This document shows positions 24,127 to 31,866 of a stretch of DNA of 64,000 nt, piece after piece. Source of the DNA: Bradyrhizobium sp. AZCC 1610 (GTDB lineage: Bacteria > Pseudomonadota > Alphaproteobacteria > Rhizobiales > Xanthobacteraceae); the NCBI RefSeq assembly GCF_036924515.1, contig NZ_JAZHRR010000001.1:1025001-1089000 (forward strand), in the 5' to 3' direction. Position 1 is the first letter of the stretch; each line of letters starts with the position of its first letter. The translations under genes and the position numbers were made by a program. The notes under the pieces were generated by a model. The model saw nothing but the letters and a program-made list of their open reading frames with translations, did not search any database and was not told where the DNA came from.

Positions 24127-24785
24127 CTGCGATCTCCAGGTTTGCGGGAAATGGATTTCTTGGCTGGTTTCGGTTTGGCCGCGCGCGGCTTTTTCACCGG
24201 GCGGATGGCTCCCGCGACGAGCGTGCGCAGCATGATTTCCAGATCCTTCAGGAAAGCCCCCGCCGGCTGCATCGCCGGGTACGCGGATTTGGTGCCGTTG
24301 ACCGCCATCTCGACGCAACGCGCCAGCTCGCGCGGTGTCATGCCGGCGTTGAGAACGAGGCCCTGCTTGCGGCAGACGCGCGTGATCGTCGCGGCGAGCT
24401 GCTCCGCATAGGCCGTGGCATATTTCTGGTAGAGGTCGCGGGCCTGCAGGAGATGCTCGGAGAACAGCTCCTCGACATGGGGCGAGCCGTCGAGCGAAGC
24501 GGCCAACTGCCCGAGCTTGGCGGAGACCGAAGCGACGAGAATATCGGCGAGGCTGCCGCGGGCCTTTTCCGCGGCTGCTGCGGCTGCGATTTCGGCGGCA
24601 AGCGCCTCCTCATGCAGCCGTTCGATGACGGCGCGGAACAGCGCTTCCTTGGATTTGAAATGATGATAGAGCGCCTGCCGCGTCAGGCCGGCGGCCTCCG
24701 CCGCCTGCTCGATCGACGAGCGCCGGAAACCGTGCCGGCGGAACACCAGCATCGCGGCATCGAGAATGCGGGTGCGCGAGCCCAT
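24123..24785 (-). CDS. TetR-family regulator
   Basis: The product is 220 residues. The N-terminal TetR helix-turn-helix is clear: RILDAAMLVFRRHGFRRSSIEQAAEAAGLTRQALYHHFKSKEALF. The C-terminal half is a ligand-binding helical domain, ending in a Lys/Pro/Ala-rich basic tail. It is the first gene of a three-gene unit with the fused molybdoenzyme and its FAD subunit, overlapping the next gene by 4 bases, so it most likely controls that unit in response to the substrate or product. Its own operator would lie upstream of 24785; TTTGACA/TGTCAAA-like half-sites near 24795-24820 are candidates. Confidence 0.9.
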   Translation of the reverse strand: MGSRTRILDAAMLVFRRHGFRRSSIEQAAEAAGLTRQALYHHFKSKEALFRAVIERLHEEALAAEIAAAAAAEKARGSLADILVASVSAKLGQLAASLDGSPHVEELFSEHLLQARDLYQKYATAYAEQLAATITRVCRKQGLVLNAGMTPRELARCVEMAVNGTKSAYPAMQPAGAFLKDLEIMLRTLVAGAIRPVKKPRAAKPKPAKKSISRKPGDRR

Positions 24786-25028
24786 TTGACGATTTTGACA
24801 AAATTAGAAGAAGTGTCAAATAACGAGATCGCGAACAGGAACAGTGCCGCGACGGCAAGCCTGATGTCACTGATAGGGCGAGACTTTATGGGCCCGGCAG
24901 TGGTGCGGGCCGTTCCCGTCGCGGCCGGCCGCCTTGATGTTCGCGTTGAAATACCGGCCCATCGAAGGTGCGTTCAGGAACGCATCGAGCGCAGTTCGAA
25001 AGTTGGCCGTTCTTGCCAGGCCACGCGG

Positions 25029-25118
25029 TCAACCGGGATGTAGGAAAAGCGCGATCAGAAGGATGATCGGCAGTGGAATGCCGACCAGCCAAAGAAGCGT
25101 GCTCTTTATGGATCTCAT
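25029..25118 (-). CDS. 29-residue single-span membrane peptide
   Basis: The ATG at 25118 is preceded by GGGAGG at 5 bases, and the frame ends at 25029. The peptide starts MRSIKSTLLW and is then strongly hydrophobic (LVGIPLPIILLIALFLH), so it forms one membrane helix with a basic N-terminus. It lies alone in an intergenic region. Its function is unknown; it could be a stress-related small membrane protein or a leader peptide. Confidence 0.55.
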   Translation of the reverse strand: MRSIKSTLLWLVGIPLPIILLIALFLHPG

Positions 25119-25342
25119 CCCAGCCTCCCGCCCGAAGCACAATCATCGATTGCAGTTTTGGTTCCCGGGTAGCTTGATTTGTTTCTCCCCGGTTCCTTGC
25201 GAATCGCCGCTGAGCCGTCGATCGCTTTCGGAAAGTCTTTCGGGCGTGGGTCCAGCAATCGATCCCGTGTCGTGACGGGCTCCACCATGCGCGCGTAATC
25301 ACGCGTCGCGCGCCACTACAACTGTCGCGCGTTCATTTAGAT

Positions 25343-25410
25343 CAATACCAATTCTGAATTTCCGTTTGGTGACCGTTATTCAAGCAGTCTGGAGCAATAC
25401 TAATTCTAAA
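25343..25410. promoter_or_regulatory. Two 16-bp direct repeats upstream of the TonB receptor
   Basis: CAATACCAATTCTGAA at 25343-25358 and CAATACTAATTCTAAA at 25395-25410 match at 14 of 16 positions and are 52 bp apart, about five helix turns. TTCTAAA in the second copy is one half of the rhizobial iron-control (Irr) element. They lie 90-160 bases before a siderophore receptor gene, where iron control is expected. Confidence 0.45.
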
Positions 25411-25501
25411 CGCGTGATTGATACGCCGCTGTATCCTTCACGCACTTCATCGCAGTGGTCGCACTTGTTACTGGTCCCGCGCGAAGCGATGAGGACTGGA
25501 A

Positions 25502-27748
25502 ATGAATGCATGCTTGAAGACCGCGGGATGGCTCGGCGCCGCGCTGCCGATGCTCGCCGCGATGATCGATGTGACGCCGGCGGAAGCGCAATCGTCCGCG
25601 CGCGAATTGCCGGCCGTCGTCGTCGACCAGCCCTCACGTCCACCGGCCGCGCGGTCGCGCCCCGCACCCAGACGGCAATCTGCGTCGGCCGCGAGCCGTC
25701 GCGCAGCCCAGCGCGCGCAGACGGCGCCCGATGCCGCGGCAGCTGCCGGCGCGCGCGCTGAGACCGCGACCGGTCCGGTGCACGGCTATCTCGCGGGCCA
25801 GAGCGGCACCGGCACCAAGACCGACACGCCGCTGCGTGAAACGCCGCAATCGATCACAGTGGTCACCGCCGACCGCGTCACCGACCAGGGCGCGCTTACC
25901 GTGCAGGAATCGCTGCGCTACGTGCCCGGCGTGTTCGCCGACGCCTATGGTCCGGATTCGCGCGGCGACTATCCGCGCATCCGCGGCCAGGATCCCAACA
26001 TCTATCTCGACGGCACCCGCATGGTGAACACGTTCACTTTCAACGAATGGCGGCCCGAGCCCTACACGCTGGAGCGGATCGAGGTGCTGCGCGGTCCGGC
26101 ATCGGTGCTGTATGGCGACACTTCGACGGCCGGCCTGTTGAACCTGATTTCGAAGCGTCCGCAGGCGGAGGCCTTCAATGAGATCGGCGTGCAGTATGGC
26201 AGCTTCAACCGCAAACAGGTGCAACTGGACTCGACCGGCAAGCTCACCAAGGACGGCGAGTGGCTGTATCGGTTCATCGGCGTGTTCCGCGACAGCAATT
26301 CGCAGACCGACTACGTTCCGGACGACCGCATCGTGCTGGCGCCGTCGCTGACCTGGCGGCCGACTAACAACACTAGTTGGACAGTGCTCGGCACCTACCA
26401 AAAGGATATGAGCGGTATCTCCACCGCGTTCCTGCCGCATGAGGGCACACTGTTCCCGGGTCCCAACGGCTTGATTCCGGTGCGGCGATTTGCGAGCGAG
26501 CCCAGCTATGATCGCTACCAGACCGAAACCGGCGCGGTCTCTAGCCTGTTCGAGCACAGCTTCAGCGACGGCCTGAAGATCCGGCAGAGTATGCGTTACG
26601 CCCATATCGAGGGCATCTACCGCTTCATCTATCCGGACATCTATTCAAACCCGGATCCATTTCTGGGGGATCCCCTGAGGCGCACCGTGGCGCGGTTCGT
26701 CTCGGGACGGGAAACCAGCAAGAACAGTTTTACCTCGGACAGCAACGCCGAATTGAAGTTCGCGACCGGCCCGATCATGCACAAGACGCTGTTTGGCGTC
26801 GACTATCGTGTCCTTGGGGAACGCGCGTCGTCGGGGACTTATCTTGATGATACTCGGTTCGACCTCTATGCGCCGGTCTATAATGGTGTCGCCCCGCCGA
26901 CGCTCTCGCCCGAACCGGACCTGCGGCAAAGCCAGCTCGGGCTTTATGCGCAGGACCAGATGCGGCTTGGGCCGTGGCTGGCTGTCCTCGGCATCCGCCA
27001 GGATTTCGTCAGCAACGATGTGCAGGGGGCGCCGGCGGAAGACACCAGGGCGACCACCGGCCGCGCCGGGCTGATGTACGAACTGCCGTTCGGGCTGACG
27101 CCCTACGTCACTTACGCACAGTCGTTCACGCCGATCTTCGGCTCGGGCATCTGCGCCGGCGTCTGCAAGGCGCAGCAGGGCGAGATGGTGGAACTGGGAT
27201 TCAAGTACAATCCAATGCCCGGTACGGCGATCAACGGTGCGATCTTCGACACCACCGAGAAGAACCGGCTGGCAAGCAGTCCCGACGGCGCTTTGCTCTC
27301 GGTCCAGACCGGCCAGGTGCGGATTCGCGGCGCCGAACTCGAGGTGATTAGCCGCGTGACGCCGGACCTTGATCTGATCGGCGCCTATTCCTACCTCAAT
27401 GCCACGGTGGAAAGCGGCGACAATGCCGGCAAGCGCGTCGAAACCGTTCCCGAACACCAGGCCTCGCTATGGGCGAAGTACCGTCTCACCGCGCTCGGTC
27501 TGCAGGGCGTCACGATCGGCGGCGGCGTGCGCTACATCGGCGAATCCTGGGACGGCGCCGACAAACTCCAGACGCCTGACTACACACTGTTCGACGCGAT
27601 GATCCGCTATGAGACCGGCCCGTGGCGGTTTCAGGTCAACGCCACCAATCTTGCCGACAAGCGCCATGTTACCACCTGCCTCGCCCGCGGCGATTGCTTC
27701 TTCGGCATCGGCCGCACCGTGCTCGGAAGCGCGACGTACAGGTTTTAG
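25502..27748 (+). CDS. TonB-dependent siderophore receptor
   Basis: The product is 748 residues. A signal peptide (to about residue 28) and an Ala/Arg-rich segment precede a plug domain (about 110-220: ETPQSITVVTADRVTDQGA, then YPRIRGQDPNIYLDGTRM and RIEVLRGPASVLYGDTSTAG) and a 22-strand barrel ending in GSATYRF. The C-terminal CLARGDCFFGIGR matches the FhuA/FpvA group of siderophore receptors. It has no N-terminal signalling domain, so it should not act through an anti-sigma factor. No siderophore ABC transporter is beside it. AGGA is 8 bases before ATG. The siderophore is unknown, though hydroxamates are common for this group. Confidence 0.92.
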   Translation: MNACLKTAGWLGAALPMLAAMIDVTPAEAQSSARELPAVVVDQPSRPPAARSRPAPRRQSASAASRRAAQRAQTAPDAAAAAGARAETATGPVHGYLAGQSGTGTKTDTPLRETPQSITVVTADRVTDQGALTVQESLRYVPGVFADAYGPDSRGDYPRIRGQDPNIYLDGTRMVNTFTFNEWRPEPYTLERIEVLRGPASVLYGDTSTAGLLNLISKRPQAEAFNEIGVQYGSFNRKQVQLDSTGKLTKDGEWLYRFIGVFRDSNSQTDYVPDDRIVLAPSLTWRPTNNTSWTVLGTYQKDMSGISTAFLPHEGTLFPGPNGLIPVRRFASEPSYDRYQTETGAVSSLFEHSFSDGLKIRQSMRYAHIEGIYRFIYPDIYSNPDPFLGDPLRRTVARFVSGRETSKNSFTSDSNAELKFATGPIMHKTLFGVDYRVLGERASSGTYLDDTRFDLYAPVYNGVAPPTLSPEPDLRQSQLGLYAQDQMRLGPWLAVLGIRQDFVSNDVQGAPAEDTRATTGRAGLMYELPFGLTPYVTYAQSFTPIFGSGICAGVCKAQQGEMVELGFKYNPMPGTAINGAIFDTTEKNRLASSPDGALLSVQTGQVRIRGAELEVISRVTPDLDLIGAYSYLNATVESGDNAGKRVETVPEHQASLWAKYRLTALGLQGVTIGGGVRYIGESWDGADKLQTPDYTLFDAMIRYETGPWRFQVNATNLADKRHVTTCLARGDCFFGIGRTVLGSATYRF

Positions 27749-27778
27749 GGCACGATCGAGAAAAAGGGGAGGCCGGTC

Positions 27779-28420
27779 TTACGCCGGCTTCGCCCGGTAC
27801 GTCTGCAGAAACAGCCGCGTCGCGCTGTCGACCACCTGCGCGATGCGCTCGGCTGAAGGGGCGGTAGCGGCCTGAAAGACGAACGGCAGGAACAGCGTCG
27901 CCTGGCACATCTGCATGAACTGCGCGGCTGCAAGCTGGCAGTCGTCGATCGCAAGATCGTTGGGCCGGACATGCGCCTGCAGATAATCGGCAAGACGGTT
28001 GATCGTCTTCTCCAGCACATTCACGTAGAAGCGGCTGCCGACCTCCGGCATCCGTTCAGCAATCGCCATCACGGTGCGGATCGACGATCCGCCGCCCGGC
28101 CGGCACAGCATCTGGATGTAGGCCCGCCCGAATTCGCGCAGCATGGTCTCGGCCTCGCGCGCGGGATCGAAATTGAACACGACCTGGCCCTGTTCGAGTG
28201 CCTCGGCCTCGACGATGGCCTCGAACAGCCGGCACTTGTCGGCGAAGTAGACATAGAGCGTGCCCTTGGAGACGCCTGCCGAGCGCGCGATCTCGTTCAT
28301 GCTGGCCCCATCGAAGCCCAGATCCATGAACACCTTTCGCGCGCCATCCAGGATCTGGCGGCGCTTCGAATTGTCCTCGTCGCCGAAGGGATGATTTGTG
28401 TTTGGCGTTGATGCAACCAT
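27779..28420 (-). CDS. TetR-family repressor of the adjacent EmrAB pump
   Basis: The product is 213 residues. The N-terminal half has the TetR DNA-binding domain (RRQILDGARKVFMDLGFDGASMNEIARSAGVSKGTLYVYFADKCRLF). The C-terminal part resembles the AefR-type ligand domain. It is divergent from the HlyD/MFS pair with a 185-bp region between them, in which lies the palindrome at 28506-28526. This is the standard arrangement for a repressor of its own efflux pump. The inducing drug or metabolite is unknown. Confidence 0.9.
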   Translation of the reverse strand: MVASTPNTNHPFGDEDNSKRRQILDGARKVFMDLGFDGASMNEIARSAGVSKGTLYVYFADKCRLFEAIVEAEALEQGQVVFNFDPAREAETMLREFGRAYIQMLCRPGGGSSIRTVMAIAERMPEVGSRFYVNVLEKTINRLADYLQAHVRPNDLAIDDCQLAAAQFMQMCQATLFLPFVFQAATAPSAERIAQVVDSATRLFLQTYRAKPA

Positions 28421-28505
28421 TGGTTTATCTTCTGGCGAAAGAATTCAACCCGAGATGCAGGCGGGACGCTATTCTCGCTTTATGGTCCATGAGACGGGAT
28501 ATACG

Positions 28506-28526
28506 TTGACCGAACCGTTCGGTCAA
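28506..28526. promoter_or_regulatory. TetR-type operator palindrome
   Basis: Arms TTGACCGAAC and GTTCGGTCAA are perfect inverted copies around one C, in the region between the TetR gene and the efflux genes. TTGACC could be the -35 hexamer for the pump, with TACTTA 18 bases on, so binding would block that promoter. Confidence 0.75.
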
Positions 28527-28605
28527 TGCTACTTAGAAATAGCTGCCCATGCGGCCGGTCTTGGCCTCACTGGCATGGCATCATCTGGAATTGGGGAAGC
28601 CGGTA

Positions 28606-29901
28606 ATGGCCGCAGCTAGAGATCAGGCCGCACGCATCGTCCGCACCGGGCCGGAAACGGCCGGCGATGAAGCGGCGCAGGAGGCCGCGGATCAACTGCG
28701 GACCCAGGTCGCGGAAGAAACCCGGCGGCGCCCCGCTGAACCCCCCGGCCCTGTGGAGATCGAAAAGCCCGGCGGGCCTGCCGCCGACGCTGCCGATACC
28801 GCCGCGGCGAAACCGGGCAAGCGCAAATTCGTGATGATGGGCGTGCTCGGCTTGCTGGCGCTCGCCGCCATCGGCTACGGCGTCTATTTCGTTTTCGTCG
28901 GACGCTTCTATGTCTCGACCGACAACGCCTATGTGCGCGCCAACAACACCACGCTTGGTGCCAGGGTCTCGGGCCATGTCGCGGCGATCCTGCCCGCCGA
29001 CAATTCGATCGTTCGCACTGGCGATGTGATCTTCAGGATCGATGACGGCGATTATCGTATTGCTGCCGAAGCGGCGCGCAGCAAGATCGCGACCCAGCAG
29101 GCGACGATCGATCGCATCGGCCGTCAGGTCACGGCGCTGGAGAGCGCCGTCGAGCAGACCAGGGCGCAGCTCGCCTCCTCGGAGGCGGCGATGAAGCGCG
29201 CCGGCCTCGACTTCGATCGCCAGCAGTCGCTGAGCACCAAGGGCTTTGCCTCGCGCGCCGCCTTCGAAATCTCCGAAGCCGCTCGCGACCAGGGCCTTGC
29301 CGCGGTGCAGTCGGCGCAAGCGGCCTATGAGGCCGCGCGCGACAATGTCGAGGTGACGAAAGCGCAACAGGCCGAGGCCCGCGCGCAGCTTGCGGAGTTG
29401 CAAACCCAGCTCGCCAAGGCCGAGCGCGACCTTGGGTTCACTTCGGTGCGTGCGCCGGTCGACGGCACCTTCTCCAACCGCCTCGTCAATACCGGCGACT
29501 TCATCCAGGCCGGGCAGCGGCTTGCCAATCTGGTGCCGCTCAACGACGTCTTCATCGACGCCAATTTCAAGGAAACCCAGCTCAAGCGCATCCGTCCCGG
29601 CCAGCCCGTGAAGATCTCGGTCGACGCTTACGGCCATCGCAAATTCGCCGGCGTCGTCGACAGCATTTCGCCCGCGGCGGGCTCGGTGTTCACCTTGCTG
29701 CCGCCGGACAACGCCACCGGCAATTTCACCAAGATCGTGCAGCGGCTGCCGGTTCGCATTCGGGTGCCAAAGGACGTGGCGAAGCAGCATTTGCTGCGCG
29801 CCGGCATGTCGGTCCATGCGACCGTCGACACCCGTGAGGGCGCGGCCGACGCCGACAGCGAGGCCGACCTCGATGCGCCGGCCGTGGTTCAGCCGCAGTG
29901 A
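28606..29901 (+). CDS. HlyD/EmrA-type membrane fusion protein
   Basis: The product is 431 residues. A cytoplasmic N-terminal tail (about 70 residues) precedes one membrane helix (MMGVLGLLALAAIGYGVYFVF), then a lipoyl-like half (STDNAYVRANNTTLGARVSGHVAAIL), a coiled-coil hairpin (about 145-260), and a beta-barrel closing with FKETQLKRIRPGQPVKISVDAYGHRKFAG. Such proteins bridge an inner-membrane MFS pump to an outer-membrane channel. GGGGAAG is 6 bases before ATG 28606; the frame is open to 28549. Forty-eight bases separate it from the EmrB-like gene. Confidence 0.92.
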   Translation: MAAARDQAARIVRTGPETAGDEAAQEAADQLRTQVAEETRRRPAEPPGPVEIEKPGGPAADAADTAAAKPGKRKFVMMGVLGLLALAAIGYGVYFVFVGRFYVSTDNAYVRANNTTLGARVSGHVAAILPADNSIVRTGDVIFRIDDGDYRIAAEAARSKIATQQATIDRIGRQVTALESAVEQTRAQLASSEAAMKRAGLDFDRQQSLSTKGFASRAAFEISEAARDQGLAAVQSAQAAYEAARDNVEVTKAQQAEARAQLAELQTQLAKAERDLGFTSVRAPVDGTFSNRLVNTGDFIQAGQRLANLVPLNDVFIDANFKETQLKRIRPGQPVKISVDAYGHRKFAGVVDSISPAAGSVFTLLPPDNATGNFTKIVQRLPVRIRVPKDVAKQHLLRAGMSVHATVDTREGAADADSEADLDAPAVVQPQ

Positions 29902-29949
29902 CTGCTTTAGTGCCCGGGACGAAAGCCCCGCGCCGGTTCCGAGCTGATC

Positions 29950-31539
29950 ATGGCTGACGCCACCACCGCATCGCCCTCGATGATGAACGCCACGACCGAT
30001 GCCTCCGAGCGCATTCCGCCACGGCGGCTGTTTGCGTTTATGATCATGGTGTTCGGGATGTTCATGTCGATCCTGGACATTCAGGTCGTCTCGGCGTCGC
30101 TGGCGGAAATCCAGGCCGGACTTTCGGCCAGCTCAAGCGAAGTGTCGTGGGTGCAGACCTCGTACCTGATCGCCGAGGTGATCGCGATCCCGCTGTCCGG
30201 ATTCCTGTCGCGCGCGCTCGGCACCCGCCTGCTGTTTGCGATTTCCGCCTCCGGCTTCACCATCGCGAGCTTCTTCTGCGGCTTTGCCTCGACGATCGAG
30301 CAGATGATCATCTGGCGCGCGATCCAGGGATTTCTCGGTGCCGGCATGATCCCCACCGTGTTCGCATCCGCCTACACGGTGTTTCCGCGTTCGAAATTCT
30401 ACATCGTCGGCCCGATCATCGGGCTGGTCGCGACGCTGGCGCCGACCATCGGGCCGACGGTCGGCGGCTACATCACCGGCATGATGTCCTGGCACTGGCT
30501 GTTCTTCATCAACATCGTCCCCGGCATCGGCATCACCGTCGGCGTCCTCGCGCTGGTCGATTTCGACAAGCCGGACTTCGCGCTGCTCGAGCATTTCGAC
30601 TGGTGGGGCCTGTTGTTCATGGGGAGCTTTCTCGGCACGCTCGAATACGTGCTGGAAGAGGGGCCACAGTCGCAATGGCTGGAAGATACTTCGGTAGCCA
30701 TATGCGCTGCGATCTGTGCGGTCTCGGCGATCGCCTTCTTCTGGCGGGTGCTCAGCGTCAGGGAGCCGATCGTCGACATCAGGACCTTCACCGACCGTAA
30801 TTTTGCGGTCGGCTGCCTGATTTCGTTCTGCGTCGGCATCGGGCTTTACGGCCTGACCTATATGTATCCGCGCTACCTCGCCGAAGTGCGCGGCTACAGC
30901 GCGCTGATGATCGGCGAGACCATGTTTGTCTCGGGCATCGCCATGTTCCTCACCGCGCCGATCGTTGGAAAGCTGATGGTGAAGTACGACATGCGCTACC
31001 TGATCGCGATTGGCCTCGTGCTGTTCGCGCTCGGCTCCTACCAGATGACCTGGATCACCAAGGACTATGATTTCTACGAACTGCTGATTCCGCAGATCCT
31101 GCGCGGGGTCGGCATGATGCTGGTGATAGTGCCGACCAACACCACCGCGCTCGGCACGCTGGCGCCCGAGCGGGTGAAAAACGCCTCCGGCCTGTTCAAC
31201 CTGACGCGCAACCTCGGCGGCGCGGTGGGGCTCGCCGTCATCAACCAGGTGCTGAGCGAGCGTACCGACCTGCACATCTCGCGCCTGCATGACAGCGTTA
31301 CCTGGGGCAACGCCACCGCAGTCGAGACGCTCAACATGCTCACGCAGCGCATGCAGGGCATGGGCGATGCCGCGCTGATCGCGATGAAGCAGTTGTCGCA
31401 GATCGTGCACCGTCAGGCGGTGGTGATGGGTTATGGCGACGTCTTCTTCATGCTGGCCATGTTCTATTTCGGTTTGAGCCTTGTGGTCCTGGTCCTGAAA
31501 AAGCCTTATGCGATGGCGGCTGAGGGCGATGCACATTAA
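29950..31539 (+). CDS. DHA2-family MFS efflux transporter (EmrB-like)
   Basis: The product is 529 residues with 14 predicted membrane helices. It carries the usual first-helix pair (MVFGMFMSILDIQVVSASL) and motif SSSEVSWVQTSYLIAEVIAIPLSGFLSRALGTR, and the GLVATLAPTIGPTVGGYI motif of drug/H+ antiporters. Paired with the preceding HlyD protein it forms an EmrAB-type tripartite exporter; the outer-membrane partner gene is not in the window. Expression is probably under the divergent TetR protein. Substrate unknown: hydrophobic drugs or plant phenolics are typical. Confidence 0.92.
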   Translation: MADATTASPSMMNATTDASERIPPRRLFAFMIMVFGMFMSILDIQVVSASLAEIQAGLSASSSEVSWVQTSYLIAEVIAIPLSGFLSRALGTRLLFAISASGFTIASFFCGFASTIEQMIIWRAIQGFLGAGMIPTVFASAYTVFPRSKFYIVGPIIGLVATLAPTIGPTVGGYITGMMSWHWLFFINIVPGIGITVGVLALVDFDKPDFALLEHFDWWGLLFMGSFLGTLEYVLEEGPQSQWLEDTSVAICAAICAVSAIAFFWRVLSVREPIVDIRTFTDRNFAVGCLISFCVGIGLYGLTYMYPRYLAEVRGYSALMIGETMFVSGIAMFLTAPIVGKLMVKYDMRYLIAIGLVLFALGSYQMTWITKDYDFYELLIPQILRGVGMMLVIVPTNTTALGTLAPERVKNASGLFNLTRNLGGAVGLAVINQVLSERTDLHISRLHDSVTWGNATAVETLNMLTQRMQGMGDAALIAMKQLSQIVHRQAVVMGYGDVFFMLAMFYFGLSLVVLVLKKPYAMAAEGDAH

Positions 31540-31866
31540 CAGGCGTGGCAATGCACGCTCACGTAGTTGTCATGTTGCAAATCACCCGCGATGCATTTAT
31601 AAGCAGCGCATTGTCGCTCGAACCGGGGAGATTTGCATGATTTCGATGTATTCGCAGATTGCACCCTCGCGTCCGATGCTCGTGCTGGTATTTCGGTCGC
31701 GTCACTGAGCGCGATCTCCGCCGGCCCTGGTCGGGCCTGACGCCCGATCTCCAAATCTTCCCAACGACTTAACGCTATTTTTCAACGACGCTTGCGTTCG
31801 GCCTGAGGCCACCGCGCGTCAATTCAGATGGAGCCGGCGTTTGCGTGCGCGCAGCCGGATGACGCC
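31540..31866. other. Intergenic region, one doubtful 23-codon ORF
   Basis: The 327 bases between the MFS gene and the ABC exporter hold no large frame. An ATG at 31637 with GGGGAG upstream opens 23 codons, but the peptide has no membrane or other feature, so I do not call it. A second in-frame start for the ABC exporter is at 31828. Confidence 0.4.

Larger units (their letters stand above)
24786..25501. other. Intergenic region with one small ORF and a direct repeat
   Basis: These 716 bases lie between the TetR gene and the TonB-dependent receptor. The ORF of 25029-25118 and the paired 16-bp sequences at 25343 and 25395 are described separately. Other open frames have no ribosome site. I see no RNA gene. 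Confidence 0.5.
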
